Shown: one piece after another, positions 1 to 7,887 of the stretch
Layout of the letters: every line of letters starts with the position of its first letter
Numbering within the stretch: position 1 is the stretch's first letter
Origin: Corallibacter vietnamensis
GTDB lineage: Bacteria; Bacteroidota; Bacteroidia; Flavobacteriales; Flavobacteriaceae
Direction: 5' to 3'
Length of the DNA: 64,000 bases
Assembly: GCF_039537875.1 (NCBI RefSeq)
Contig: NZ_BAABBI010000001.1
Location: 558,001 to 622,000, forward strand
Program-made: the position numbers and the translations under genes
Notes under the pieces: model-generated
Seen by the model: only the letters and a program-made list of their open reading frames with translations
What the model was told of the DNA's origin: nothing
The model's database searches: none

Positions 1-205
1 GAAAAAATGAATGAATAGTAACACCTTTGGCATTAATGGCTGCTACACCTGTTGGCGCCACAACCACCATACGCTTATGGCATTCTTTTTTTAATTTATG
101 AAGAAACGTAGTTTTACCAGTACCTGCTTTACCCGTTAAAAATATATTACGATTGGTTTTGGTAACAAAACTCCAAGCGAGGTCAAGTTCTTTGTTTTCC
201 TTCAT
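1..205 (-). CDS. Partial Pif1/RecD-like P-loop helicase, N-terminal end only
   Basis: The reading frame opens with ATG at 205-203 and runs off the left edge, so only the first 68 residues are visible. It contains a Walker A loop (GKAGTGKTT, about residues 25-33) followed by VAPTGVAAINAKG, the arrangement seen at the N-terminus of Pif1/RecD2-type DNA helicases of Bacteroidota. In that family these residues bind ATP and form the motif Ia region that contacts single-stranded DNA. The rest of the helicase lies outside the window, so accessory domains cannot be judged. It is downstream of pheS on the same strand but separated from it by a terminator. Confidence 0.7.
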   Translation of the reverse strand, partial: MKENKELDLAWSFVTKTNRNIFLTGKAGTGKTTFLHKLKKECHKRMVVVAPTGVAAINAKGVTIHSFF

Positions 206-272
206 GTTGTAAAAATATGTATGAAGATAGTTTTAGTTTTATGAAAAAGCAAGGTGTGATACTTTTCTGAAT

Positions 273-299
273 AAAAAAACCCTGATAAGTTCAGGGTTT
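273..299 (-). terminator. Rho-independent terminator of pheS
   Basis: A perfect 9-bp stem (277-285 with 291-299, AAACCCTGA and TCAGGGTTT) has a 5-nt loop. On the minus strand it is followed by a run of T (276-273). It lies just after the pheS stop and before the helicase gene. Confidence 0.75.
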
Positions 300-322
300 A
301 ATATCTATTTATTTTTTTTGAT

Positions 323-343
323 ATCCTGAAATGAGTTCAGGAT
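323..343. repeat. Palindromic intergenic repeat, family A copy 1
   Basis: ATCCTGAA, a 5-nt spacer and TTCAGGAT form an 8-bp perfect inverted repeat. The same arms occur at 4828-4848 and 5421-5441 with different spacers. It sits 17 bp beyond the pheS stop codon. This is a REP-like intergenic element; a role as a second transcript-end hairpin is possible. Confidence 0.6.
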
Positions 344-359
344 AACGTATAATTTTGTG

Positions 360-1379
360 TTACAATGCCGACTTAAACTGCTCTAAAAAGCGTACATCGT
401 TTTCGCTTAACAAGCGGATGTCTCCTATTTGATGTAGTAGCATAGCAATACGGTCTATTCCCATACCAAACGCAAACCCTGAATATTCTTTAGAATCTAT
501 ACCACAGTTTTCTAACACATTAGGATCTACCATACCGCAACCCATAATTTCTAACCAACCAGTTCCTTTTGTAATACGATAATCTACTTCGGTTTCTAAT
601 CCCCAATATACATCTACTTCTGCACTTGGTTCTGTAAACGGGAAATACGACGGACGTAAACGTATTTTACTTTTTCCAAACATTTCCGTAGTGAAATATT
701 GAAGCGTTTGCTTAAGATCAGCAAAACTTACATCTTTATCTATATACAAACCTTCAACTTGATGAAAAAAACAGTGCGAACGCGCAGAAATAGCTTCGTT
801 TCTGTAAACACGACCTGGTGAAATAGTTCGAATTGGTGGTTTATTGTTTTCCATATAACGCACTTGTACCGAACTGGTATGCGTACGTAATAAGATATCA
901 GGATCAGTTTGAATAAAAAACGTATCCTGCATATCACGTGCTGGATGGTATTCTGGCAAGTTCAACGCTGTAAAGTTGTGCCAATCGTCTTCAATTTCTG
1001 GACCTTCGCTTACATTAAATCCTATACGCGAAAAGATATCAATAATCTGATTTTTCACAATAGATATTGGATGACGTGCACCTATTTCAATAGGTTCTCC
1101 AGGACGAGACAAATCACCATAAATACCTTTATCTTCTTCTTTGCTCTCTAACTCTTCTTTTAAAGCGTTTACTTTATCTTCTGCAGTCTTTTTTAAAGCA
1201 TTGATAACTTGACCAAATTCTTTTTTCTGGTCGTTAGCTACATTTTTAAATTCTTTAAAATAATCATTAAGCAACCCTTTTTTTCCAAGGTATTTAATTC
1301 TAAATGCTTCAACTTCATCTTTAGTTTCTGCTTTGAATGCTTCTGCTTCAGCAATAAGTGCTTTAATCTTGTCTATCAT
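360..1379 (-). CDS. pheS: Phenylalanine--tRNA ligase alpha subunit
   Basis: PheS is the catalytic alpha chain of the cytoplasmic alpha2-beta2 enzyme that charges tRNA-Phe. The 339-residue length is usual for bacterial PheS. An N-terminal coiled-coil (about 1-85) is followed by the class II synthetase core. Motif 2 is visible as RVYRNEAISARSH (about 192-204) and motif 3 as GFAFGMGIDRIAML (about 301-314). The gene stands alone here: pheT is not next to it, which is common in Bacteroidota. ATG start at 1379. It ends in a terminator at 273-299. Confidence 0.97.
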   Translation of the reverse strand: MIDKIKALIAEAEAFKAETKDEVEAFRIKYLGKKGLLNDYFKEFKNVANDQKKEFGQVINALKKTAEDKVNALKEELESKEEDKGIYGDLSRPGEPIEIGARHPISIVKNQIIDIFSRIGFNVSEGPEIEDDWHNFTALNLPEYHPARDMQDTFFIQTDPDILLRTHTSSVQVRYMENNKPPIRTISPGRVYRNEAISARSHCFFHQVEGLYIDKDVSFADLKQTLQYFTTEMFGKSKIRLRPSYFPFTEPSAEVDVYWGLETEVDYRITKGTGWLEIMGCGMVDPNVLENCGIDSKEYSGFAFGMGIDRIAMLLHQIGDIRLLSENDVRFLEQFKSAL

Positions 1380-1412
1380 GATATCAATAAAATGAGTGCA
1401 AATTTAGTAAAT

Positions 1413-1769
1413 CTATTCAATAAACTCTGCTTCTAAGAAATAATTGACAATGGCTTCTTTCATTAAAACACTTTGCTCGCCTGCTTTAAGGTGAGGCAAT
1501 TGTTCTTTTACTTTATAGTGTGGCCAACCATCGTCATCAAAAAAATCAAATTCATAATACCCATAAGGTTCTAACAACCTACAAATGGCAATATGCATCA
1601 AATCTAGTTTGTGGTCTTTTTTAAAACGACGGTGTATTTGTCCTAATTCCTGAACGCCAATAAGGTATATAATGGCATCTAAATCTAACGTGTCGCCATC
1701 AGCAAACTGCACAGATAGCTTATTAACCAAAAGTTCCCATCGTTGTTTTAACTGTTCGTCTCTAGACAT
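1413..1769 (-). CDS. Conserved hypothetical protein, 118 aa
   Basis: A soluble acidic protein without signal peptide or membrane segment. It starts MSRDEQLKQRW and has a patch rich in aromatic and acidic residues (YGYYEFDFFDDDGWPHY, about 70-86). I do not know a function. It looks like a conserved small flavobacterial protein rather than a random frame: it fills the space between pheS and cvpA on the pheS strand, ends 33 bp before the pheS start and may be co-transcribed with it. A palindromic repeat lies immediately upstream. Confidence 0.75.
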   Translation of the reverse strand: MSRDEQLKQRWELLVNKLSVQFADGDTLDLDAIIYLIGVQELGQIHRRFKKDHKLDLMHIAICRLLEPYGYYEFDFFDDDGWPHYKVKEQLPHLKAGEQSVLMKEAIVNYFLEAEFIE

Positions 1770-1776
1770 ATATATT

Positions 1777-1798
1777 TTCCCGCGGAAGCAGGAATCTC
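1777..1798. repeat. Palindromic intergenic repeat, family B
   Basis: TTCCCGC (1777-1783), loop GGAA, GCAGGAA (1788-1794), then TCTC. Read on the minus strand it is GAGATTCCTGC..., the form of a dispersed intergenic palindrome familiar from flavobacterial genomes. It directly abuts the start of the 118-aa gene. Confidence 0.45.
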
Positions 1799-1949
1799 AA
1801 TTTAATTAAGTTGCAAAGTTAAAAAACCTTGATATTTAAACCTACAAGGTTACAGAAACCTTAAAAAAAGTTTTACTTATAATCTAGCCATTCTAGACTT
1901 GGCCAGAACTGACAAATTTAAGGCACAATATTTTTAACTATTAAAAAGT

Positions 1950-1957
1950 TATATTTG
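1950..1957 (+). promoter_or_regulatory. -7 promoter box of cvpA
   Basis: TATATTTG fits the Bacteroidota sigma-ABfr -7 consensus TAnnTTTG. Transcription would begin about 5-8 nt downstream, only some 10 nt before the ATG at 1973. The TTG at 1955, an alternative in-frame start, lies inside this box and is therefore unlikely to be the initiation codon. Confidence 0.55.
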
Positions 1958-1972
1958 AAAAAAATTAACATA

Positions 1973-2512
1973 ATGGCTGTTATTGATATTGTTTTAGGAG
2001 CGTTGTTGCTCTTTGGACTTGTAAGAGGGCTTTTTAAAGGGCTTTTTGTTGAAGTTGCTTCACTTGTAGCTTTGGTTGCTGGTGTTTATGGCGCCATTCA
2101 TTTTAGTGATTATGCTGCTTCTTTTTTTGAAGATAGCGTAGATTGGGATGAAAAATATGTAAACATTCTTGCCTTTGCCATTACGTTTATAGTTATTGTT
2201 TTAGCAATTGCTTTAGCAGGAAAAGCCTTAACTAAATTAGCAGATTTTGCTGCTTTAGGAATTTTAAACAAACTTTTAGGCGCTGTATTTGGTGCACTTA
2301 AAATTGGGTTAATATTAAGCATATTGCTTATTGTTTTTGACAACATGAACAACACCATTCCGTTTGCAGATGAAGAAGATTTAGAAACGTCTATTCTATA
2401 CAAACCTGTAAAATCTTTAGCTCCTATGCTGTTTCCAAGTATTTTAAACAAAGGAAAAGATGTTGATGAAGAAACTGTTCCTGAAGACACTCAAGAACAA
2501 AGCGACACTTAA
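1973..2512 (+). CDS. CvpA family membrane protein
   Basis: An integral membrane protein of the CvpA (colicin V production) family. Four hydrophobic segments fill residues 1-125, starting with the family-typical IDIVLGALLLFGLVRGLFKG and followed by LVALVAGVYGAIHFSDYAA. A short acidic tail ends EDTQEQSDT. The exact function of CvpA proteins in Bacteroidota is unsettled; in other bacteria they affect envelope stability. I chose the ATG at 1973 over the TTG at 1955 because the TTG is part of the -7 box. Its stop overlaps the stop of the convergent reductase gene by four bases (TTAA, 2509-2512). Confidence 0.85.
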   Translation: MAVIDIVLGALLLFGLVRGLFKGLFVEVASLVALVAGVYGAIHFSDYAASFFEDSVDWDEKYVNILAFAITFIVIVLAIALAGKALTKLADFAALGILNKLLGAVFGALKIGLILSILLIVFDNMNNTIPFADEEDLETSILYKPVKSLAPMLFPSILNKGKDVDEETVPEDTQEQSDT

Positions 2513-4692
2513 TAGCAGTCGCTTTTTATTTGTTGGTTATTTTGATAATAGCTCAACGGTTTGTTATTGTAAGTCGTAACAATATCTTCTAATACACTTA
2601 TTACGCCTTTGTGCATTGCTAGCGAACCACAAATCATAATCACACCATTATTGTAAAGCGTTTCTGCAATACATTTTGCGTCATTATGCAACGCATCTTG
2701 CACATATTGTTTATCTTCTTCTCTAGATAAAGCTAGTGAAAACGTGTTTAGCTTTTCTTCAGAAATAAGCGCGTCTATTTGATTTTTATACATCTTAAAT
2801 GATTCCGTTGTTCGCAGTCCAAAATATAAATGGGTTTCTGTTTTTTTGTTCTGCTGAAGCATTCCAAGAAATGGCGCAACTCCAGTTCCGTTTGCAATCA
2901 TAATAACGCGTTTTGCTTTTTTAGGAAAATGAAACGCAGAATTTTTTACCAAACGCGCTTTTAGTTTTGAGTCTATTTCAGCGTTATGTAAAAACCCTGA
3001 ACCTAACCCTTTATCATGTAGCTTCACACTTAAATGAACATTTCCGTTTACTTTTCCTATAGAATACAAACGCTCTCTATAATCGTTTTTTGGATAGATA
3101 GCCAATAAATCGCCCGAAGTAAATTGATGGTGTTTTTTAGGTTTTAAGGTGATAAAAAACGTGTCATCAGTATTGGTTTCTGTTTTGCTAACTACCTTAA
3201 TTTTTTTAAGCTGCTTGGGTTTGGTCACTAATTGCTCTTGCGGAATATTCACAGTAATTCCTGTAGCGTCGCACCACTGATTGACCCATTGATTAAACGC
3301 TTCAACCGACTTGTCATTGATGGTAAACACAGGAACATCTTGTTGAAATAATTGCTGTAAGGCTTTATCAGCATCAAATGCAAATTGGCAAAAATCAGGA
3401 TAAGCTAACGAGCCAAATCCAACTACTGAAAACTGCAAGCTGTTTGCATTGGTTTCCGATTGTAGTTTTTGTAAAAACATATTGGCGTTTGTTGGTGCAT
3501 CGCCTTGACCATAAGTCGCAGTCATGATTACCAAATGCTTTGCTTTTGGATACTGTTTGTAGGCATTCATTTCGGTAATTACTGCTTTTTTTCCAGTAGC
3601 AATAAGTTGTTTGTAAAACGCATTGGCATAATTTATCGTGCTTCCGTTTTCTGAACCCACAAGAATAACAATTTCGGCATCTTGAGGTTTAAACTTATTT
3701 TTCAATCGGCTTTTACGACGTTTTAAAGTCATGGCAAACCCAGAATAGATAAAAAACAAAATATTTGCCGTTGCAATGGCTAAAATAATAGACCATAAAA
3801 TGCTGCCTTTTCCGGTGTGTAAATTCACACTTAAATTAGAAAACAGCGTGACATTAGGTAGTTGTATATCACTTAAAACATCACCTGTAAACTGATTAAC
3901 AAGTAACTCTTTATTCTTTAATTTTACTGTAAAATAATCTTCTACATCACTAGAAAAAGGGAATTCAATAGCTTTTACTTTAGAAAGTGGTGTGTTTTTA
4001 AACACTTCAAAATCTGATAACGGTTGTTTTGGCGTTTCATAAAGCGCATCAAAATCTACTTGATGTGACATTTTAGCTTCTGGTAAAGCATCAAACTTTT
4101 CTAACGACAAATACACACCTGTAACCGTAATAATGATGATTGGAATTAAAGACAAACGTCCTAAAACGACATGCCAATACTGGTTAAAATCTTCATTAAT
4201 TATTTTTGAAAAAAAGCGCTTAAAACCACGTTGTCGCTTTATGATTAGGACAGTTCCTGTAACAGCAATTAAGCACAACAAGAATGAACATAAACCTACA
4301 AAAAATCGGCCGACGCTTTTTAAGAATAACGACCTATGGAAATTGGTTACCCATTGAAAAAAAGGTGATGGTTTTAGCTCTTCACCAAGATATTGGGCAG
4401 TAACAGGATTAAAATAACCACTTAAATCGTTTCCTTCTTCAGTAAATACCGAGGCAACCACAAAATCATTACCATCAACTTTTATGTCAATAATTTCAGG
4501 ATAAGTCTCTTGAAAAACAGTAAGTGTTTCAGCAAGTGTGATGTTGTCTAAATCGGCAACATGGTAAGGTTCTAATTGTTCGGAAATAGGCTGAAATGCC
4601 AGAAGAATTCCGGTTACAGAAGCTAAAACGATAAAAACAAAAGAAGATACAGCCAACGCAAGGTGACTGTATCTCCAAATGGATATGGTCAT
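2509..4692 (-). CDS. PepSY-TM / flavodoxin / FNR fusion, probable membrane ferric-siderophore or haem reductase
   Basis: A 727-residue fusion. Residues 1-325 are a PepSY-associated membrane domain with four transmembrane segments (about 11-33, 128-151, 175-195, 298-321). Residues 341-475 are a flavodoxin domain (phosphate loop GSENGST, 346-352; TATYGQGDAP, 391-400). Residues about 495-727 are a ferredoxin-NADP-reductase module with the FAD motif RERLYSIG (539-546), the NADPH motif IANGTGVAPFLGML (599-612) and CGSLAMHKGV (687-696). The layout matches single-chain NADPH to FMN to membrane reductases associated with iron uptake. Electron delivery to ferric iron or haem in the periplasm is inferred from domains and neighbours. 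It is last in a leftward set behind DUF6607, ankyrin and DUF2271 genes. Confidence 0.85.
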   Translation of the reverse strand: MTISIWRYSHLALAVSSFVFIVLASVTGILLAFQPISEQLEPYHVADLDNITLAETLTVFQETYPEIIDIKVDGNDFVVASVFTEEGNDLSGYFNPVTAQYLGEELKPSPFFQWVTNFHRSLFLKSVGRFFVGLCSFLLCLIAVTGTVLIIKRQRGFKRFFSKIINEDFNQYWHVVLGRLSLIPIIIITVTGVYLSLEKFDALPEAKMSHQVDFDALYETPKQPLSDFEVFKNTPLSKVKAIEFPFSSDVEDYFTVKLKNKELLVNQFTGDVLSDIQLPNVTLFSNLSVNLHTGKGSILWSIILAIATANILFFIYSGFAMTLKRRKSRLKNKFKPQDAEIVILVGSENGSTINYANAFYKQLIATGKKAVITEMNAYKQYPKAKHLVIMTATYGQGDAPTNANMFLQKLQSETNANSLQFSVVGFGSLAYPDFCQFAFDADKALQQLFQQDVPVFTINDKSVEAFNQWVNQWCDATGITVNIPQEQLVTKPKQLKKIKVVSKTETNTDDTFFITLKPKKHHQFTSGDLLAIYPKNDYRERLYSIGKVNGNVHLSVKLHDKGLGSGFLHNAEIDSKLKARLVKNSAFHFPKKAKRVIMIANGTGVAPFLGMLQQNKKTETHLYFGLRTTESFKMYKNQIDALISEEKLNTFSLALSREEDKQYVQDALHNDAKCIAETLYNNGVIMICGSLAMHKGVISVLEDIVTTYNNKPLSYYQNNQQIKSDCY

Positions 4693-4707
4693 AATTTTTA
4701 TTTTGAG

Positions 4708-4848
4708 ACTTCGAGCTTACATTCCGGCTATACGCAATGTGATACATTCGAAGTGACAATTATTATAATCTTGTCATTCCGCACTTGATACGAAATCGAT
4801 TAATTTTAAAACACAGTGTCAATTTGGATCCTGAATCACGTTCAGGAT
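4708..4848. repeat. Cluster of palindromic intergenic repeats
   Basis: The 225-bp gap between the reductase and the DUF2271 gene holds several repeat-like elements. 4708-4754 has outer arms ACTTCGA/TCGAAGT with a nested ACATT (4719-4723)/AATGT (4736-4740). 4774-4797 is an imperfect element starting TCATTCCGCACTTGATACG. 4828-4848 is a perfect family A palindrome (ATCCTGAA, TCACG, TTCAGGAT) followed by GACA. I see no gene here. Confidence 0.55.
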
Positions 4849-4917
4849 GACAGTTCGCCTTTTCTTTTCAGACGTCTTGTAACCTTCGACTTCATCTTCG
4901 CCTTCAATTTCAACGCA

Positions 4918-5400
4918 TTAATTCGGCATCATTCTGATATAGCGAATAAAGCCTTTACCTTCGTGTTTTCCTTTGATGTTTTCAATTGTTAATGGAAATT
5001 GTACATCATCAACAAAGTATTCATCATCTTCAACAGCGGTTTCAAAACGGATGCTGTAACCTGCATCTATTTTAGAGTCTTCAATATCTATCACTTCTAT
5101 AGCGCGTTCGCCACCAGCAACTGTTGCGCCTGTGATTGCATCAATGTTATGACGTTTTTTGCCATAAAATTGCCACCATTCTTCAACTGTATTGTACCAC
5201 TCATCGTCATCACCTTTTACATACAAGGTTTTTTCATAAGCTCCTTCTGGGTTGATTAACGAAATCACAATGTAAGCGCCTTCTCCTGTATAATTCGTCA
5301 TTTGAATCATACACTTATACTTGGTAGATTCTGTTAAGGTTGTAAAGGATACTAATCCTAAAACTAAAATGCTTAAAAGGGTTATGTGTTTTAATTTCAT
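4918..5400 (-). CDS. DUF2271-type exported protein
   Basis: A 160-residue protein with an N-terminal signal segment (about 1-23). The body matches the DUF2271 family by eye: YIVISLINPEGAYEKTLYVKG in the first half, then EEWWQFYGKKRHNIDAITGAT. DUF2271 proteins are periplasmic and often sit beside PepSY-TM and flavin-transfer genes, as here. The DAITGAT stretch resembles the flavinylation-type motif (D-x-x-T-G-A-T) targeted by ApbE enzymes, but covalent flavin binding is only a possibility. It probably works with the reductase downstream. Confidence 0.75.
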   Translation of the reverse strand: MKLKHITLLSILVLGLVSFTTLTESTKYKCMIQMTNYTGEGAYIVISLINPEGAYEKTLYVKGDDDEWYNTVEEWWQFYGKKRHNIDAITGATVAGGERAIEVIDIEDSKIDAGYSIRFETAVEDDEYFVDDVQFPLTIENIKGKHEGKGFIRYIRMMPN

Positions 5401-5420
5401 GTTTTAATCTTTTTATTGAG

Positions 5421-5441
5421 ATCCTGAATCAAGTTCAGGAT
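5421..5441. repeat. Palindromic intergenic repeat, family A copy 3
   Basis: ATCCTGAA, spacer TCAAG, TTCAGGAT, followed by GACA. Same arms as 323-343 and 4828-4848, and the copy closest to the 4828 one (shared GATCCTGAATCA start and GATGACA end). It lies in the 49-bp gap between the ankyrin and DUF2271 genes. Confidence 0.6.
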
Positions 5442-5449
5442 GACATCAT

Positions 5450-6931
5450 TTATTTTAAGAATTTAATTGAAATATTATTCTTTTTTAGTAGCTCATTTTC
5501 TGAAGCTAAATCGTAAGCTGTTTCATCAAAATCGGTAGTGATAGTTTTATCAGCACCTTGTTCTAAAAGGAATTTTAAAATGTTATCATCTTTTGCTTTC
5601 ATCGCTGCAATTAGCAAAGCGGTATTACCTTCTTTGTTTTTAGCATTAATATCTTGACCAAATTCAGTAGCCATTTTCAACAGCTCTAAACTGTTTTTTT
5701 CAACAGCTAAATGATACCAAGTGTTTCCATTTTTTTGAGGCGCTTTTAGGTCTAAACCAGCTGCTTTTATAAGCTCTAATTTTTTTGTAAAACCGTCTTT
5801 ATTTCTGTTTGAATAACCACTAATAACATAGTAAGCTAGATTGTATCCATTTGTATCTGCTAATTTTACATTAGCGCCGTTATCTATCAAGAAATTGACA
5901 ACCTGCGGACTATTGTTTTGTATTGCAAGCATTAAAGGGGTTTCTCCTTTTTTATTAGCTTGATTAATATTTTCAAGTTTATAGGTATACAATAAGCTTA
6001 CTACAGCTAAATCGTTTCTAGAAGCGGCATTTAAAAATGGTGTATTACCATTGTGATCTTTAGCATTTACATTTAATCCGTTTTCTAAAAAGTAATTAAT
6101 GACTTTAGTATCTTTTGATCTTGAAGCAAGCACATGCAACGGCGAAACACCTTCGTGGTTTGTTGAATTAGGCTTTAATCCGTTTTCTTCTAAAAATTTG
6201 TAAACCTCTAAACCATTGGTCTTTCCGCGTGTTCCATAAGCAGCAAACATAAATGCTTGATCATTTCCTTTAACACCTTTATTAATAAGCTTGTTCATTA
6301 GCCTTGTATTACCTGTTTTGGCTACGTAGTTAAAGGCATTGTTACCATGAGCATCTGTACTTTTTAAATCTAATCCTTTTGATACAAAAAAATCTATTAA
6401 TTCAAAATCAGTATTATAAGGAGCAGACAATAATAAAGCGTTAGCTCCATCAGGGTTTAAGTCTGTTTTTAGGTTTGCGCCATTAGCGATACAAAGCTCA
6501 TAAACATCTGTATTTTTTTGACCTGATGACGCTGCAAAGTTTAAAATAGTGTTTCCTTTATCGTCAGTTAAATCGGTTTTTGCACCTTGATTTAAAAGGT
6601 GTTTCATTAACTCAACATTACCTTTATAAGCTGCCCAAAAAATATAGGTTCTACCATCGTGAGTCAATTTATTGACATCATTACCTTTTTGAGATTGCAG
6701 ATAAATAATGGTTTCTAATGGTGCGTTTTGTAAAATCGCATACACTACACCATCAAAATTATTCCTGTTTGCCTCAGCAGGATTGTTGCCTTCTTTTATT
6801 TTTTGCTCTATGATTTCTGGTGTTGGTTTTGTATTCCAAAAATCACGACTTAAAAAAATATTGTCCTGTGAAAATCCTTGTAAGCCTATCAGTATAGCTA
6901 ATACAAAGATTTTTAGTTTAAAATTTTTCAT
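5450..6931 (-). CDS. Exported ankyrin-repeat protein
   Basis: 493 residues: a signal peptide (about 1-21, ending LQGFSQ) followed by ankyrin repeats over nearly the whole length. Recurrent units resemble HDGRTYIFWAAYKGNVELMK, KGETPLMLAIQNNSPQVVNF and EGNTALLIAAMKAKDDNILK, spaced at about 33-37 residues, giving a dozen or so repeats. Ankyrin stacks are protein-binding scaffolds. An exported one in a haem locus could act in the periplasm or on the surface, for example with the receptor or DUF6607 protein. It lies 1 bp after the DUF6607 gene, so co-transcription is very likely. Confidence 0.85.
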   Translation of the reverse strand: MKNFKLKIFVLAILIGLQGFSQDNIFLSRDFWNTKPTPEIIEQKIKEGNNPAEANRNNFDGVVYAILQNAPLETIIYLQSQKGNDVNKLTHDGRTYIFWAAYKGNVELMKHLLNQGAKTDLTDDKGNTILNFAASSGQKNTDVYELCIANGANLKTDLNPDGANALLLSAPYNTDFELIDFFVSKGLDLKSTDAHGNNAFNYVAKTGNTRLMNKLINKGVKGNDQAFMFAAYGTRGKTNGLEVYKFLEENGLKPNSTNHEGVSPLHVLASRSKDTKVINYFLENGLNVNAKDHNGNTPFLNAASRNDLAVVSLLYTYKLENINQANKKGETPLMLAIQNNSPQVVNFLIDNGANVKLADTNGYNLAYYVISGYSNRNKDGFTKKLELIKAAGLDLKAPQKNGNTWYHLAVEKNSLELLKMATEFGQDINAKNKEGNTALLIAAMKAKDDNILKFLLEQGADKTITTDFDETAYDLASENELLKKNNISIKFLK

Positions 6932-6932
6932 T

Positions 6933-7841
6933 TTACTTTTTTACAAATGATTCAATTAGCGGATTTATTTCATCTGCTGTTTTATAGTTTTCCTCGTCAA
7001 ACAAATACTTAAAAAGCACTTTGTTATCTACTTTTTCTTCTAGAGATAAGTCTTTATTTCTAGCAAAAACCTCATCCCATTTAGCACGCACAATAGCCCA
7101 TTTTGCTTGATTTTCTTTCCAGTAGTCTTGAGCTGCTTTACATTTACTGTCTTCAACTTTTACATAAGTATTATAACCTTTTTCTTGAGCTAATACGATA
7201 TCTTTTTTACCATTTTCACGAATAACTTTATCATTATCTTGATCGTGAATCCAACCGTTATCAACGATTTCATGACGGTTGCTTCTTACAGTAACGTTAT
7301 AGTCGCTACGCTTTGTGTATTCACGTCTTGGTAGTGGTGCAGATGTTGTGCTCTCCCAGTAGCTTTTACCATCAACATGTACCCAAGAAGCAGATCCTTC
7401 ATAACGAGGACTATCATCTACTTGAAATACTTTTTGTGACCACTGACCTTTTACTTTATCTTTTGGAAGACTTACATAAGTCCAGTTATTATCATGGTTG
7501 TACTCGTATAAATCTGTGTTTTGGTATTCCCAATCCTGTCTCCAGTGCTTTACGATATATGGGTGTTCTTTAGAACCAACAATTAGTAAGTGTTGCATTG
7601 AGATTTTGTCTTTGCTGTCTTCTACCAATTGTACCCACTCTAAACCTTTATCATGTTTTACTTTTGATGGTATATAAGTAGAATCTCCTGAGTATTCGAA
7701 AGTTTCAGCAAAGTTAAAAGTCACTTCATAACAACCACACATATCTTTAATGGCTTTTTGATCTTGCTTCTTTTTACTTTGAGCTGTTACGTTTGATAAG
7801 AATGCAAGTGCAAGAAATGCTGATAGAACTATTTGTTTCAT
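6933..7841 (-). CDS. DUF6607-like exported protein
   Basis: 302 residues with a signal peptide (about 1-20, ending NVTAQ). Features include DMCGCYEVTFNFAETF near the N-terminus (about 33-48), many tryptophans (KHWRQDWEYQNTDLYEYN, KGQWSQKVFQVDD) and a charged C-terminus. I recognise it as similar to the DUF6607 family of Bacteroidota, which I associate with TonB-receptor/HmuY loci; no activity is known to me. It is first of the leftward set and is divergent from the receptor gene. The intergenic region contains a palindromic operator that could serve both directions. Confidence 0.7.
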   Translation of the reverse strand: MKQIVLSAFLALAFLSNVTAQSKKKQDQKAIKDMCGCYEVTFNFAETFEYSGDSTYIPSKVKHDKGLEWVQLVEDSKDKISMQHLLIVGSKEHPYIVKHWRQDWEYQNTDLYEYNHDNNWTYVSLPKDKVKGQWSQKVFQVDDSPRYEGSASWVHVDGKSYWESTTSAPLPRREYTKRSDYNVTVRSNRHEIVDNGWIHDQDNDKVIRENGKKDIVLAQEKGYNTYVKVEDSKCKAAQDYWKENQAKWAIVRAKWDEVFARNKDLSLEEKVDNKVLFKYLFDEENYKTADEINPLIESFVKK

Positions 7842-7887
7842 TTTTAAGGTTTTGATTTGTGTTTAAAAAAAATTAAAAAATACCATT

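Noticed and set aside
2110..2490. 126-aa minus-strand frame over cvpA
   Set aside because: Antisense shadow; cvpA on the plus strand has clear membrane-protein structure and a promoter.
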